In this document: positions 35,652-44,506 of the stretch, in pieces
Position numbering within the stretch: position 1 is the first letter of the stretch
Layout of the letters: every line of letters starts with the position of its first letter
NCBI GenBank assembly: GCA_015493635.1
Contig: WGCU01000018.1
Coordinates: 1 to 64,000 of the forward strand
Length of the DNA stretch: 64,000 bases
Source: Spirochaetaceae bacterium
Lineage (GTDB): Bacteria; Spirochaetota; Spirochaetia; B11-G9
Direction of reading: 5' to 3'
Notes under the pieces: model-generated
Database searches by the model: none
The model's input: only the letters and a program-made list of their open reading frames with translations
Told to the model about the DNA's origin: nothing
Translations under genes and position numbers: made by a program

Positions 35652-36836
35652 TTATTTAGCTTTTTCCATCCTCAGCGATAGCGTTTTTAGTGAGTTTTTA
35701 TACGTTTCTTTTCCTTTAGCACTTATTGACTGAATATAGAAACGAGCATCTTCAAATCTATTATCTGCAAAAGCATTTACAGCAAGGGCATAGTTGATTC
35801 TGTCTTTATCATCTGTAATCTGAAGTGCAGTGTGATAATAGTATTCCGCTGCAGAATAATCTCCCCGTGCGTAGTTGATGAGGCCAAGATAGTAATAGGG
35901 GGTTTCATTGGTATCATCGATACTCATAGCTGAAATGAATTTTTTCTCTGCTGCATCGTACCCCCCCTTTGCATACTCTTCAGTACCCTCTTTAACGAGG
36001 TCGGAGAAGGTTTTCAAGGTATGAACATATGAGATAAAATCAGCTACAAATGTTTTTTTATCTATCCATTTAAAAGCCTTGGCTATAACGAGGGCATCAT
36101 TTTCTTGACGTGTTGCAGAGCTACGCAATGCAGACAGAGAATCCCACAGAAGCCTGTTATAGTCAAGATATTTTGAATTGATCAGAAAATCTATAAGACC
36201 CCACGTTTGAGCGTAAAAGGTATTGATGTTTTTGTCCGCTTCAGGAAGATCAAGAATAAGTAATGTATCAATCGGTATTGTTTTCCCTTCGGCGACAACA
36301 TTTTTTAACGTAAGTATCCAGTCATAATTTTCTTTAAAAACGATCTCTTTTTTGTCTGTACTGTAGATTGTATTTTCAAAGTATACAGCGAACCCATTCA
36401 TGAGCCAAAGGGGAGGATACGGAATAAAAGCTTTCATAAACTGCACGAATCCATAATGTATAAGATCTTTTTCCATTTTTTTCTGATCAGAAAGTGTGTA
36501 GGCAACCAGTTCATTTTTTGAAACATCTTTATATTGCAGAAACACATAGTTATCACTTGTTTTTGAAATAATGGAAGAAAGGTATGCGTCATAGGAAGAT
36601 TTTGTACGGTAAAGTCTTATTTTGAGTTTTGTTGAAAGATTATCGACATCAAAATGGAGGTATTTATTGAAGAAAGAAACGTATGAATCCATAATGGATG
36701 TCATTTTTTCCGCTGATGCTTTGTCAATATCAGTGTACATGCGATAGTATTTTGAATTGTACATTTGCAGGGACTGTGCCCACAAAGACAGCGAGGAAAA
36801 AACAACTAAAAAAAGTATTATACTTATTCTCTTCAT
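35652..36836 (-). CDS. exported gluzincin-like pseudo-peptidase with TPR repeats
   Basis: The 394-residue protein has a signal peptide (RISIILFLVVFSSLSLWA) and a peptidase-MA-like domain (about 20-250). At the catalytic site it reads DLIHYGFVQFMKAF, then PPLWLMNGFAVYFEN, where active relatives have HExxH followed by WLxEGLAxYFE. His is kept but the catalytic Glu and second His are not, so it is probably inactive. TPR-like repeats (about 285-390, YYYLGLINYARGDYSAAEYY) follow. I start at ATG 36836, which has AAGGAG seven bases upstream. Confidence 0.75.
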   Translation of the reverse strand: MKRISIILFLVVFSSLSLWAQSLQMYNSKYYRMYTDIDKASAEKMTSIMDSYVSFFNKYLHFDVDNLSTKLKIRLYRTKSSYDAYLSSIISKTSDNYVFLQYKDVSKNELVAYTLSDQKKMEKDLIHYGFVQFMKAFIPYPPLWLMNGFAVYFENTIYSTDKKEIVFKENYDWILTLKNVVAEGKTIPIDTLLILDLPEADKNINTFYAQTWGLIDFLINSKYLDYNRLLWDSLSALRSSATRQENDALVIAKAFKWIDKKTFVADFISYVHTLKTFSDLVKEGTEEYAKGGYDAAEKKFISAMSIDDTNETPYYYLGLINYARGDYSAAEYYYHTALQITDDKDRINYALAVNAFADNRFEDARFYIQSISAKGKETYKNSLKTLSLRMEKAK

Positions 36837-36855
36837 ACAGTAACTCCTTGAATAC

Positions 36856-36884
36856 AGATTACGACAATAGTCGGAATGTGTCAA
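36856..36884 (-). promoter_or_regulatory. sigma-70 promoter of the exported TPR protein
   Basis: On the minus strand TTGACA (36879-36884) and TAATCT (36856-36861) are separated by 17 bases. The spacer holds the small dyad CGACTATTGTCG, which could be an operator. The leader is short, about 13 bases, and includes AAGGAG. Confidence 0.65.
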
Positions 36885-36941
36885 ATTTTACCTGTTTATC
36901 ATTATATTCTCGGTAAATGCTTACATAAAAAGCATAAAAAA

Positions 36942-37799
36942 TTATGAAAGCTGGTCAACTTTTACATTGACACTTGAAAGGATAACCCCCGAATAACGTT
37001 CTATATTTTCTATAATATAGTCCTGAAGACTGTGTATAGTCCCTGAAAGCTGAAGGCCCAGAGGGACATGGATGTCTATTCTTAGTTTGTATCCCTTTGG
37101 GGAGTTACTTATATTTATCTTTTTAACGGAAATGGTATCATCAAATTCATCAATGCAGTGAATAATCATTTGGGTTAATGCAGGTTCAGAAATTGAAATT
37201 CTGCCCTTGCTGCCGAATTCAGGCCTGACTATCGCTTTTTCAAAAAATTTATTATTCTTTTTAAACGAAAATCGTGTTTTTAAAAATACTTTTACCGAAT
37301 CATAGACAAACTGGGGATAGGTCCTATGAATCTCAACAACGGGGACCGGAATAACATGCTTTCCTTCTACGTACCGTGAATGTATGGCAGTGTCTATCTC
37401 CTCTTTGCTTGCAAGATTCTCAATATGAAGTATTTTTGCAGGAGAAGGTAATTCCAGCCTTTCTGTAATCCTCTTTACCATACGTTCTGATGTACCAATG
37501 ATAAGTATCCTCTTAAACCGTTCTTTTCTAAGATGTGTCAGTACACTTTTCTGATGTACCGGGTCATCAAAGAGAGCTGTTTTGACAGCGGCAAGAAAGT
37601 TCTTTTCTTTTTTGGCTGATTTCCCGGCAATTATCTTCTGTCCCCGTATCAGAAGTCCGTCATCAATGATAAGCTCAATGCCGTATTTTTGTGCAACCAG
37701 TTTTGCGCGGAAACTTTTTCCTGTTCCTGCTTTTCCTACAAGAGCATAAACTTTTATTCCACGCAGCATCCAGTTTACATGACGCACTATATTAAACAT
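36942..37799 (-). CDS. P-loop ATPase fused to an Asp23/Gls24 domain
   Basis: The 285-residue protein has an N-terminal nucleotide-binding domain with Walker A ALVGKAGTGKSFRAKL (about 19-34), and LIIDDGLLIRGQ as the following strand. It continues to about residue 165 with FKRILIIGTSERMVKRI. The C-terminal 100 residues match the Asp23/alkaline-shock fold: GRISISEPALTQMIIHCIDE, then LRIDIHVPLGLQLS, then IERYSGVILSSVNVKV. I do not know a function for this fusion. The start is uncertain: ATG 37799 is chosen, TTG 37805 and ATG 37769 are possible, and none has a Shine-Dalgarno. Confidence 0.72.
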   Translation of the reverse strand: MFNIVRHVNWMLRGIKVYALVGKAGTGKSFRAKLVAQKYGIELIIDDGLLIRGQKIIAGKSAKKEKNFLAAVKTALFDDPVHQKSVLTHLRKERFKRILIIGTSERMVKRITERLELPSPAKILHIENLASKEEIDTAIHSRYVEGKHVIPVPVVEIHRTYPQFVYDSVKVFLKTRFSFKKNNKFFEKAIVRPEFGSKGRISISEPALTQMIIHCIDEFDDTISVKKINISNSPKGYKLRIDIHVPLGLQLSGTIHSLQDYIIENIERYSGVILSSVNVKVDQLS

Positions 37800-37900
37800 G
37801 CACAAATAATATACTTTGCATTTTCCTTATTCAATAGCACTTGACAAAATAAGAGCTAATAGAGGAAACTAAAAAAAATAATTTCTACAAAGAGTAAACA

Positions 37901-39442
37901 ATGCTATTGCGGGTTAAACCGGTTCTGACATTCCTTATTGCAGCTTTAGTATTTTTTTTTATAGCAGAGTTTATCTCTTATAAGCTTTTGTATAACGGGG
38001 TGCATACTGGTGCATGGCGGGGATACTATCAGATTGTATGTAATTCAGAAGATACATACAACACGGTTGATAAGCTCCTACGGAAATATGGTTTTAAAGA
38101 AATTATTTCGGAAAACAGTGAAAAAGTTTCTGTTTTTTCTTATGGTAAATCTGTCAGTATCCGCCTTTCTGAAGTCCCCCGTTACTTTGTACCATCAGAT
38201 CCCCTTTACGATCCCTATTTAAAAAAAATTAACGGTTATTTTAACGGGACCTACGGCAAAAAACATGTCAAGATCCTGTATATTCCGGCGCATGATTCTC
38301 CTTTTCGTACCTATCTTACTCTGAAGCGCGTGCTTAAATCTGTAGAGGGAGGGTGGACATTTATCAATTTCCTGCCAAGAGAGAAAAGTATGCTTCTTTT
38401 CCTTATTGTTATAGGGGAATTTGTATTATATAAATTAGCAGGAAATAAAAAAATATTTTTTATTGTACTTGTTTCCTGGTGTTTTCCTTTACTATCCGGA
38501 GATTTTTTTACGAGTGTAACTTCCTTGAGTTTTCAATTCCTCTGGATATTACTGCTTAACCGATTTGTACCCTTTTTTACTGCATACATTAATTATGCTT
38601 CAGTAGACAGAGATGAGGTTGCAAATATGATAATTGAAGCCGCTCTTTATGTAGGTGTTTGTGTGAGTATGATATTCGTTATGCACGGAGTTGTTAAGCT
38701 AACAACAATTATTCTGTCTCAGAGTATTCAGTTTTTTGGAACAGCTGTTGTCCTTGGCTATTTGTTTATTAAGGATAGATACAGAGCGCATAAACTTTTT
38801 TCTCCTGTTCTTATAAAAGTGCGATGGAAATGCCTGAAATTCAATGAAATTTATGCAGTAAGCGTCTTTCTCATCTTTTTTCTTACTGCTCCGTTCTTCT
38901 ACTGGGTATCTTTTGCCGGAAGGAATATAATACTGCCTGAACCCTATCCCGTGGTCAAGAATGCTCCGTTATCTTACAACGGACTGCAGAAGCTGTATGT
39001 TCTCAAAGCAGAGGATGCGCTGCCTGATCTAAGTGATTATCTGGCACATAAAGCTTTTCTGGAAAGTTATATGTTTGGAGGATTTTTTTCATTCCCAAGT
39101 AAAGGATCAGCTGTTTCTCTTCCTCTCTTTCGAAAAAAGGGAAACACTGTACAAAGAAAAAATAGTATTATAAAGTTGTTTACAGATTCATGGTATAAAC
39201 GTATAATAGGGTCTGTTAATAACGCCACGGTACCTGGAATGCTGGTGGAACAGGGGATACCGTTCGGAGTTAAATTTACTAATTTTAATAGATTTTCTCA
39301 TGGTAAAGGGGATTTAAGAAAATATTACCTGTTTTTTGTTTTTCTAATACTTCCTTTCCTGTTCTGGGTGGGATTACGTTTTACCTCCCCAGGAGGTAGG
39401 ATTAAACGTTTATTTTTAAGGAGAAGGCGTCAAGTGGTATGA
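37901..39442 (+). CDS. membrane protein of unknown function coupled to the rnf operon
   Basis: The 513-residue protein has an N-terminal membrane segment (about 7-27) and a soluble, probably periplasmic domain (about 30-160). A central cluster of about seven to eight membrane segments (about 162-335) follows, then another soluble domain (about 345-475) and a last membrane segment before a very basic tail (KRLFLRRRRQVV). I recognise no family. Its stop overlaps the rnfC ATG by four bases, so it is made with the Rnf complex and may be an assembly or regulatory factor. Confidence 0.7.
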   Translation: MLLRVKPVLTFLIAALVFFFIAEFISYKLLYNGVHTGAWRGYYQIVCNSEDTYNTVDKLLRKYGFKEIISENSEKVSVFSYGKSVSIRLSEVPRYFVPSDPLYDPYLKKINGYFNGTYGKKHVKILYIPAHDSPFRTYLTLKRVLKSVEGGWTFINFLPREKSMLLFLIVIGEFVLYKLAGNKKIFFIVLVSWCFPLLSGDFFTSVTSLSFQFLWILLLNRFVPFFTAYINYASVDRDEVANMIIEAALYVGVCVSMIFVMHGVVKLTTIILSQSIQFFGTAVVLGYLFIKDRYRAHKLFSPVLIKVRWKCLKFNEIYAVSVFLIFFLTAPFFYWVSFAGRNIILPEPYPVVKNAPLSYNGLQKLYVLKAEDALPDLSDYLAHKAFLESYMFGGFFSFPSKGSAVSLPLFRKKGNTVQRKNSIIKLFTDSWYKRIIGSVNNATVPGMLVEQGIPFGVKFTNFNRFSHGKGDLRKYYLFFVFLILPFLFWVGLRFTSPGGRIKRLFLRRRRQVV

Positions 39443-40770
39443 AAGGATTAAAAACTTTTAGTAGAGGTGGTGTTCACCCGCCTGGTAGAAAAAATCTTAC
39501 CAGCAGCAAAGCGATAAAAAATGCTGTTATTCCAACCATTTCCATTGTTCCGTTATCTCAGCATCTTGGTTCTCCGTCGGAGTGTCTTGTAAAAGCCGGA
39601 GATAACGTAACGGAAGGGATGCTCATTGGAAAGTCGACAGGTTTTATTTCAGCTAATATTCATTCTCCTGTTCCAGGGACGGTAAAGGAGATAAAGGATG
39701 TCTATCTTCCCAATGGTATGCTTTCTAAAGCAGTAAGTATTGAACTGGAAGGGGAATTTGACCGCCTTGGGAAAGAGCAGAATAAAAGGGACTGGGAGGG
39801 TTTTTCCAAGGAAGAACTCCTTTCCATGATAGCAGATAACGGTGTTGTAGGGCTGGGTGGAGCTACGTTTCCGGTCAATGTCAAACTTTCCATTCCAAAA
39901 GGTAAAAAAGCGGAATATTTTGTCGTAAACGGTGTTGAATGCGAGCCGTATCTTACTGCAGATCATCGCCTGATGCTGGAGAAGGCTGAGCGGATTATCA
40001 AAGGGATCCAGATTATTTCAAAAATTGTTGAACCTGAAAAAATCGCCATGGGTATTGAGATTAATAAACCGGATGCAATAGAAACAATGAAAAAAGCTGC
40101 TGCTGAAGCAGGTATTCCTCTTGATGTCGTTCCTCTGCAGGTTAAATATCCTCAAGGAGACGAGAAACAGCTCCTTCAAGCTATTACAGGAAGGGAGGTT
40201 CCTTCTGGAGCTCTACCTATTGATATAGGGTGTGTTGTATCCAACGTAGGAACAGTGCACGCTATCTATGAAGCTGTTGTATTTAACAAACCTCTCATAG
40301 AGAGGGTTCTGACGGTAACGGGGGGAGCTATAGCGAATCCTCAAAACTTGAAGGTAAGAATAGGAACACCTATAAGCAGTATTATCGAGGAGTGCGGAGG
40401 ATTTAAAGAAGTCCCTGAAAAAGTTGTTGTCGGTGGTCCGATGATGGGATTTACCATATATGATCTTGATACTCCAGTTATAAAGGGAACATCAGGAATT
40501 CTTGCACTTACCTCGTCAGAAATCCATGGTGCAGTGAGAACTTCCTGCATATCCTGCGGCCGGTGTATTCAGGCATGCCCCATGGGACTTAATCCAACGA
40601 CACTTTTTAAATATATTGACCACGGTGATTATACTGAAGCATCAGAATTGGGGCTCATGGATTGCAAAGAGTGCGGAAGCTGCGGTTTTGTATGTCCAGC
40701 ACGGATCCCTCTTATTCAGGGAATGCGCCTTGGTAAACGAATGTTAAGAAAGAAGAAGGTTAAGGCATGA
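39439..40770 (+). CDS. rnfC: Rnf complex subunit C (NADH-binding, Fe-S)
   Basis: RnfC takes electrons from or gives them to NADH at the cytoplasmic side of the Rnf complex. The 443-residue protein starts FSRGGVHPPGRK, has the FMN/NADH-type loop GLGGATFPVNVKL and VVNGVECEPYLTADHRL, and two 4Fe-4S sites: CISCGRCIQACP and CKECGSCGFVCP. The SLBB-like segment lies between. It heads the run rnfC-D-G-E-A-B, all overlapping or adjacent. Confidence 0.95.
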   Translation: MKGLKTFSRGGVHPPGRKNLTSSKAIKNAVIPTISIVPLSQHLGSPSECLVKAGDNVTEGMLIGKSTGFISANIHSPVPGTVKEIKDVYLPNGMLSKAVSIELEGEFDRLGKEQNKRDWEGFSKEELLSMIADNGVVGLGGATFPVNVKLSIPKGKKAEYFVVNGVECEPYLTADHRLMLEKAERIIKGIQIISKIVEPEKIAMGIEINKPDAIETMKKAAAEAGIPLDVVPLQVKYPQGDEKQLLQAITGREVPSGALPIDIGCVVSNVGTVHAIYEAVVFNKPLIERVLTVTGGAIANPQNLKVRIGTPISSIIEECGGFKEVPEKVVVGGPMMGFTIYDLDTPVIKGTSGILALTSSEIHGAVRTSCISCGRCIQACPMGLNPTTLFKYIDHGDYTEASELGLMDCKECGSCGFVCPARIPLIQGMRLGKRMLRKKKVKA

Positions 40771-41861
40771 GTGAAAAATTAAATCTTCTCGTAGAAAGTT
40801 CACCCCAGATTCACCATTATGAAAGTACGGCTTCAATTATGTGGTCTGTTGTTCTCTGTCTGCTTCCTGCAGGAATCTGGGGGATATGGCTTTTTGGTAC
40901 AAAAGCTCTTGTTGTTCTGGTAGCATCAATTGTTGCATCGGTACTTTCAGAAGCGCTGATGAATTATGTATTTAAAAAAAATACGATTCTTGACGGAAGT
41001 GCTTTTTTAACAGGTCTTCTTATAGGATACAACATGCCTCCGGCTGTGCCCCTGTATGTTCCTGTTATGGCTTCTGTTTTCGCTATACTTGTTGTAAAGT
41101 GGGCATTCGGTGGTTTGGGAGGAAATTTTATGAATCCGGCCCTTGCGGGAAGGGTATTTGTTTTCTTCTCCTGGACACATCAGATGACAACATGGACGAT
41201 GCCGAAGTTTTTCCAGGCGGTGGATACCGTTTCCAGTGCGACTCCGCTGGGATTCCTGAAAACTGGTCTCATTGATTACAAGGGAGCTGCTCATGGCCCC
41301 GCACAGTTTTTAATGCAGAATGGATATCCTCATACAGCCATGGACGGCAGGTTTACACAGTGGATAAATAATCTTTTTGGTACCCATCTTTCAGGAGGGT
41401 ATTATGACCTTTTTATGGGTAATATCCCCGGGAGTATCGGTGAGGTATCAGCCTTACTGCTTCTTCTTGGTACGGTGTATCTCTTTGTACGAAAGATTAT
41501 TACCTGGGAAATACCCGTTTCGTATCTTTTGACTTTCGGATTGTTTGTATGGATTTTCGGGGGGAAACGGTATGGCCTCTCTTTTTTTCAGGGAGATGTT
41601 CTTTTTCACCTCCTTTCAGGCGGTCTTATCCTGGGAGCTTTCTTTATGGCTACTGATATGGTAACGTCGCCGTTGACTCGTAAAGGAATGATTATATTTG
41701 GTGCAGGAACAGGATTACTTACATTTATTATCAGGTTTTATGGTTCCTTTCCTGAAGGAGTATCACTTTCAATAATACTTATGAATATTACTGTCCCTCT
41801 CATAGACAAATATACAAAAACGAAACGATTCGGCGTTATCGAAAATAAGGGGCATGTGTGA
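40767..41861 (+). CDS. rnfD: Rnf complex subunit D (membrane, FMN-binding)
   Basis: RnfD is an NqrB-like membrane subunit, with about nine to ten membrane segments in 364 residues. The segment VDTVSSATPLGFLKTG corresponds to the site where FMN is bound covalently to Thr (SGAT-type; here SSAT). GGNFMNPALAGRVF is a conserved loop. It overlaps rnfC by four bases and rnfG by four bases. Confidence 0.95.
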   Translation: MSEKLNLLVESSPQIHHYESTASIMWSVVLCLLPAGIWGIWLFGTKALVVLVASIVASVLSEALMNYVFKKNTILDGSAFLTGLLIGYNMPPAVPLYVPVMASVFAILVVKWAFGGLGGNFMNPALAGRVFVFFSWTHQMTTWTMPKFFQAVDTVSSATPLGFLKTGLIDYKGAAHGPAQFLMQNGYPHTAMDGRFTQWINNLFGTHLSGGYYDLFMGNIPGSIGEVSALLLLLGTVYLFVRKIITWEIPVSYLLTFGLFVWIFGGKRYGLSFFQGDVLFHLLSGGLILGAFFMATDMVTSPLTRKGMIIFGAGTGLLTFIIRFYGSFPEGVSLSIILMNITVPLIDKYTKTKRFGVIENKGHV

Positions 41862-42418
41862 TGAATGATATTGTAAAAATCGGCAGCAGGCTTGCCATAA
41901 TTTGTGCGGTTGCTGCGGTGGTATTAGGACTTGCTAATGCGGTAACTGAGCCGAAAATTACTATAATGAAAAAAATGAAGCTTGAAAAATCTCTTGAACA
42001 GGTATCCAAAGGGATGAAAATTGGTAAATTTACCCCAGTAAAAGATTCTCCTGTTGTAAAGGGGTACTATCCGCTAACAGACAAGGCTGACAAGCGTTCC
42101 GGTTATATCTGTAAGCTGACCGGAAACGGATATGGCGGTGACCTGGATATTATTGCGGGTATATCTGTAAAAGGAAAAATACTTGCAGTGATTTTGTTGG
42201 AAGATGATGAAACTCCCGGTCTCGGCAAGCAGGCTGAACATGCTTCATACATGACGAAATATATTGGAACAGGGGAAGATAAACCAGTTCCTGTTCGTAA
42301 AACACAGCTTAGTCAGAAAGATGCTGACGCGGTAACCGGTGCAAGTATCACGTTTATGGGAATCGGCAAGGCGCTTGCTGCCGGATCATCTTATGTTAAA
42401 AAGCTTGGGGGAGAGTAA
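41858..42418 (+). CDS. rnfG: Rnf complex subunit G (FMN-binding)
   Basis: RnfG has one N-terminal membrane anchor (about 10-28) and a periplasmic-side FMN-binding domain. The covalent FMN site is Thr in DADAVTGASITFMG, near the C-terminus, and LLEDDETPGLGKQA is the typical upstream motif. Length is 186 residues. It overlaps rnfD by four bases and touches the rnfE ATG by one base. Confidence 0.95.
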   Translation: MMNDIVKIGSRLAIICAVAAVVLGLANAVTEPKITIMKKMKLEKSLEQVSKGMKIGKFTPVKDSPVVKGYYPLTDKADKRSGYICKLTGNGYGGDLDIIAGISVKGKILAVILLEDDETPGLGKQAEHASYMTKYIGTGEDKPVPVRKTQLSQKDADAVTGASITFMGIGKALAAGSSYVKKLGGE

Positions 42419-43041
42419 TGTTAAAAGAATTTACAAAGGGTATTTTTAAGGAAAACCCTATTTTTGTTATTGTTCTCGGCCTTTGTCCTGTTCTCGCTGT
42501 ATCTACCAAGGTTATAAATGCAATCGGTATGAGTGCGGGGGTTATTTTTGTACTGCTCGGATCAAACATCTTTGTTTCGATGCTTAAAAATTACATTCCT
42601 GATAAAGTCCGAATACCGGCATACATAGTCATAATTGCTTCTTTTGTCACCATTGTTCAGATGGTAATGGAAGCGTACGCTCCAAGTCTATACAAGAGTC
42701 TCGGAGTTTACGTTCCATTAATTGTTGTAAACTGTATTATTCTTGGACGGGCCGAAGCTTTTGCCAAAAAAAATACGATAAAAGCTTCCATCCTTGATGC
42801 GCTGGGGATGGGAATCGGTTTTACTCTGGCACTGCTCCTCATTTCTCTTATTCGGGAAGTTCTCGGAGCGGGAACAATAACCATCTTTCCTATTGGAAGT
42901 TTTTCAGGCGTGATAAAGATTCCTGTCCTTGTCGATGAACCGATACGTGTTTTTGGCCTCTCCGCCGGAGCTTTACTCGTTATTGGTTTTTTAAAGGCAT
43001 TTTTCAACTGGTATTCTGAGTTCAAGGGGGCTCGTTCATGA
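42418..43041 (+). CDS. rnfE: Rnf complex subunit E (membrane)
   Basis: RnfE is a six-helix membrane subunit, paired with RnfA, that carries ions or electrons across the membrane. The 207-residue protein starts FTKGIFKENPIFVIVLGLCP, with the conserved LGLCP motif, and has PLIVVNCIILGRAEAFAKK. It overlaps rnfA by four bases. Confidence 0.95.
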   Translation: MLKEFTKGIFKENPIFVIVLGLCPVLAVSTKVINAIGMSAGVIFVLLGSNIFVSMLKNYIPDKVRIPAYIVIIASFVTIVQMVMEAYAPSLYKSLGVYVPLIVVNCIILGRAEAFAKKNTIKASILDALGMGIGFTLALLLISLIREVLGAGTITIFPIGSFSGVIKIPVLVDEPIRVFGLSAGALLVIGFLKAFFNWYSEFKGARS

Positions 43042-43628
43042 CATATATAGGAATAATTATAACCTTTGTTTTTATTAATAACTTTATTCTCAATCAGTTT
43101 CTTGGACTTTGTCCCTTCATAGGTGTATCAAAGAATATAGAATCTGCAGTGGGAATGGGGTTTGCAGTAACCTTTGTTATGGCAATTGCCTCTTTGACCA
43201 CGTGGGTTGTTTATACGTGGATTCTCGTTCCGCTAAACATAACGTTCCTGCAGACAATAACTTTTATACTTGTTATTGCAGCACTCGTTCAGTTTGTTGA
43301 GATGGTAATTCAGAATATTTCACCGGCATTGTACAAGGCTCTAGGGATTTATCTCCCTCTTATAACAACAAACTGTGCTGTACTCGGTATTGCGTTTATA
43401 AGTGTACAGAAGAGATACAATGCTCTAGAAAGTTTTGTAGCCGGTTTCGCAGCCGGACTTGGGTTTCTTCTTGCCATTCTGCTCATGTCTGCAATTCGGA
43501 CAAAACTTGATTTCGAGTGGATTCCTAAACCTTTCAGGGGAATCCCCATAGCTTTTGTTACCGGCGGCTTGATGGCTCTTGCTTTCATGGCTTTCGATAA
43601 AGCTTTGTTAACCAACCTTATTGGTTAG
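43038..43628 (+). CDS. rnfA: Rnf complex subunit A (membrane)
   Basis: RnfA is the second six-helix subunit of the NqrE/RnfA family. The 196-residue protein has NNFILNQFLGLCPFIGVSK near the start, with the conserved LGLCP Cys that lies by an intramembrane Fe-S cluster, and PLITTNCAVLGIAF in the inverted second half. It has normal length. Confidence 0.95.
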   Translation: MTYIGIIITFVFINNFILNQFLGLCPFIGVSKNIESAVGMGFAVTFVMAIASLTTWVVYTWILVPLNITFLQTITFILVIAALVQFVEMVIQNISPALYKALGIYLPLITTNCAVLGIAFISVQKRYNALESFVAGFAAGLGFLLAILLMSAIRTKLDFEWIPKPFRGIPIAFVTGGLMALAFMAFDKALLTNLIG

Positions 43629-43648
43629 AAATACGAGGAGTCATATAG

Positions 43649-44506
43649 ATGTTTATTAAAATAATATTCTCTTTTTTATCAGTTACTGTTCTCGGGGGGC
43701 TCCTTGGCTTAGGTCTGGCAATTGCTGCCAAATTGTTAGCAGTTAAAAAAGATGAAAGAATTGAACTTATTGAATCAATCCTTCCGGGAGCTAACTGTGG
43801 TGCGTGCGGTTACCCCGGATGCTCAGGATATGCTGAAGGTGTTGTAAATGACGGTGCTTCCCTTACGCTCTGTACCACCGGAGGCGGGGTTGTTGCAGAA
43901 AAGATTGCGGAAATTATGGGGGAGACTGTTGAAGTTTCTTCGCAGAAAATGGTTGCACAGGTTCATTGCAGGGGAACAAGGGATACAACAAAATACGCGT
44001 TTGATTACCGCGGAATTGCTGACTGTAATGCCATGATGATCCTGTATGGAGGTGATAAAGAGTGTAAGTATGGCTGTCTGCAGGGTGGCAGTTGTATCGC
44101 AGTATGCCCGGTTGATGCAATCGGCAGGGACGAACAAAACCGGATTTGGGTTGACAAAGATATATGCATAAGCTGCGGTAAGTGTATTGATGTCTGTCCA
44201 ACCCATGTAATGAAATGGGTTCCCTATGATGCTGATTACATCGTTGCGTGTAATTCTGTTGACAAAGGTGCACTGGTAAGGAAATACTGTTCAGTAGGCT
44301 GTATCGGGTGTAAAATATGTGAAAAGAAATCGGGCGAGGGCGGGTTTATCGTTGAGAATAATCTTGCGCATATTGATTTTTCAAAAACCGGTGACAGAAC
44401 GGCTGCCGTTACAAGTTGTCCCTCTAAATGTATTATTTCTACTGAAACGGCACTTCCCGAAATAATTGCAAAAAAGGAAACTTTAGAAGTTAATGACAAA
44501 ACGTAA
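43649..44506 (+). CDS. rnfB: Rnf complex subunit B (ferredoxin-type)
   Basis: RnfB accepts electrons from ferredoxin. The 285-residue protein has an N-terminal membrane helix, then the 4Fe-4S domain GANCGACGYPGCSGYAEG. Ferredoxin-like sites follow, including CKYGCLQGGSCIAVCP, CISCGKCIDVCP and a further Cys-rich stretch (CSVGCIGCKICEKK). As last gene of the operon it completes a full Rnf set, which drives ion export during ferredoxin:NAD oxidation. Confidence 0.95.
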   Translation: MFIKIIFSFLSVTVLGGLLGLGLAIAAKLLAVKKDERIELIESILPGANCGACGYPGCSGYAEGVVNDGASLTLCTTGGGVVAEKIAEIMGETVEVSSQKMVAQVHCRGTRDTTKYAFDYRGIADCNAMMILYGGDKECKYGCLQGGSCIAVCPVDAIGRDEQNRIWVDKDICISCGKCIDVCPTHVMKWVPYDADYIVACNSVDKGALVRKYCSVGCIGCKICEKKSGEGGFIVENNLAHIDFSKTGDRTAAVTSCPSKCIISTETALPEIIAKKETLEVNDKT

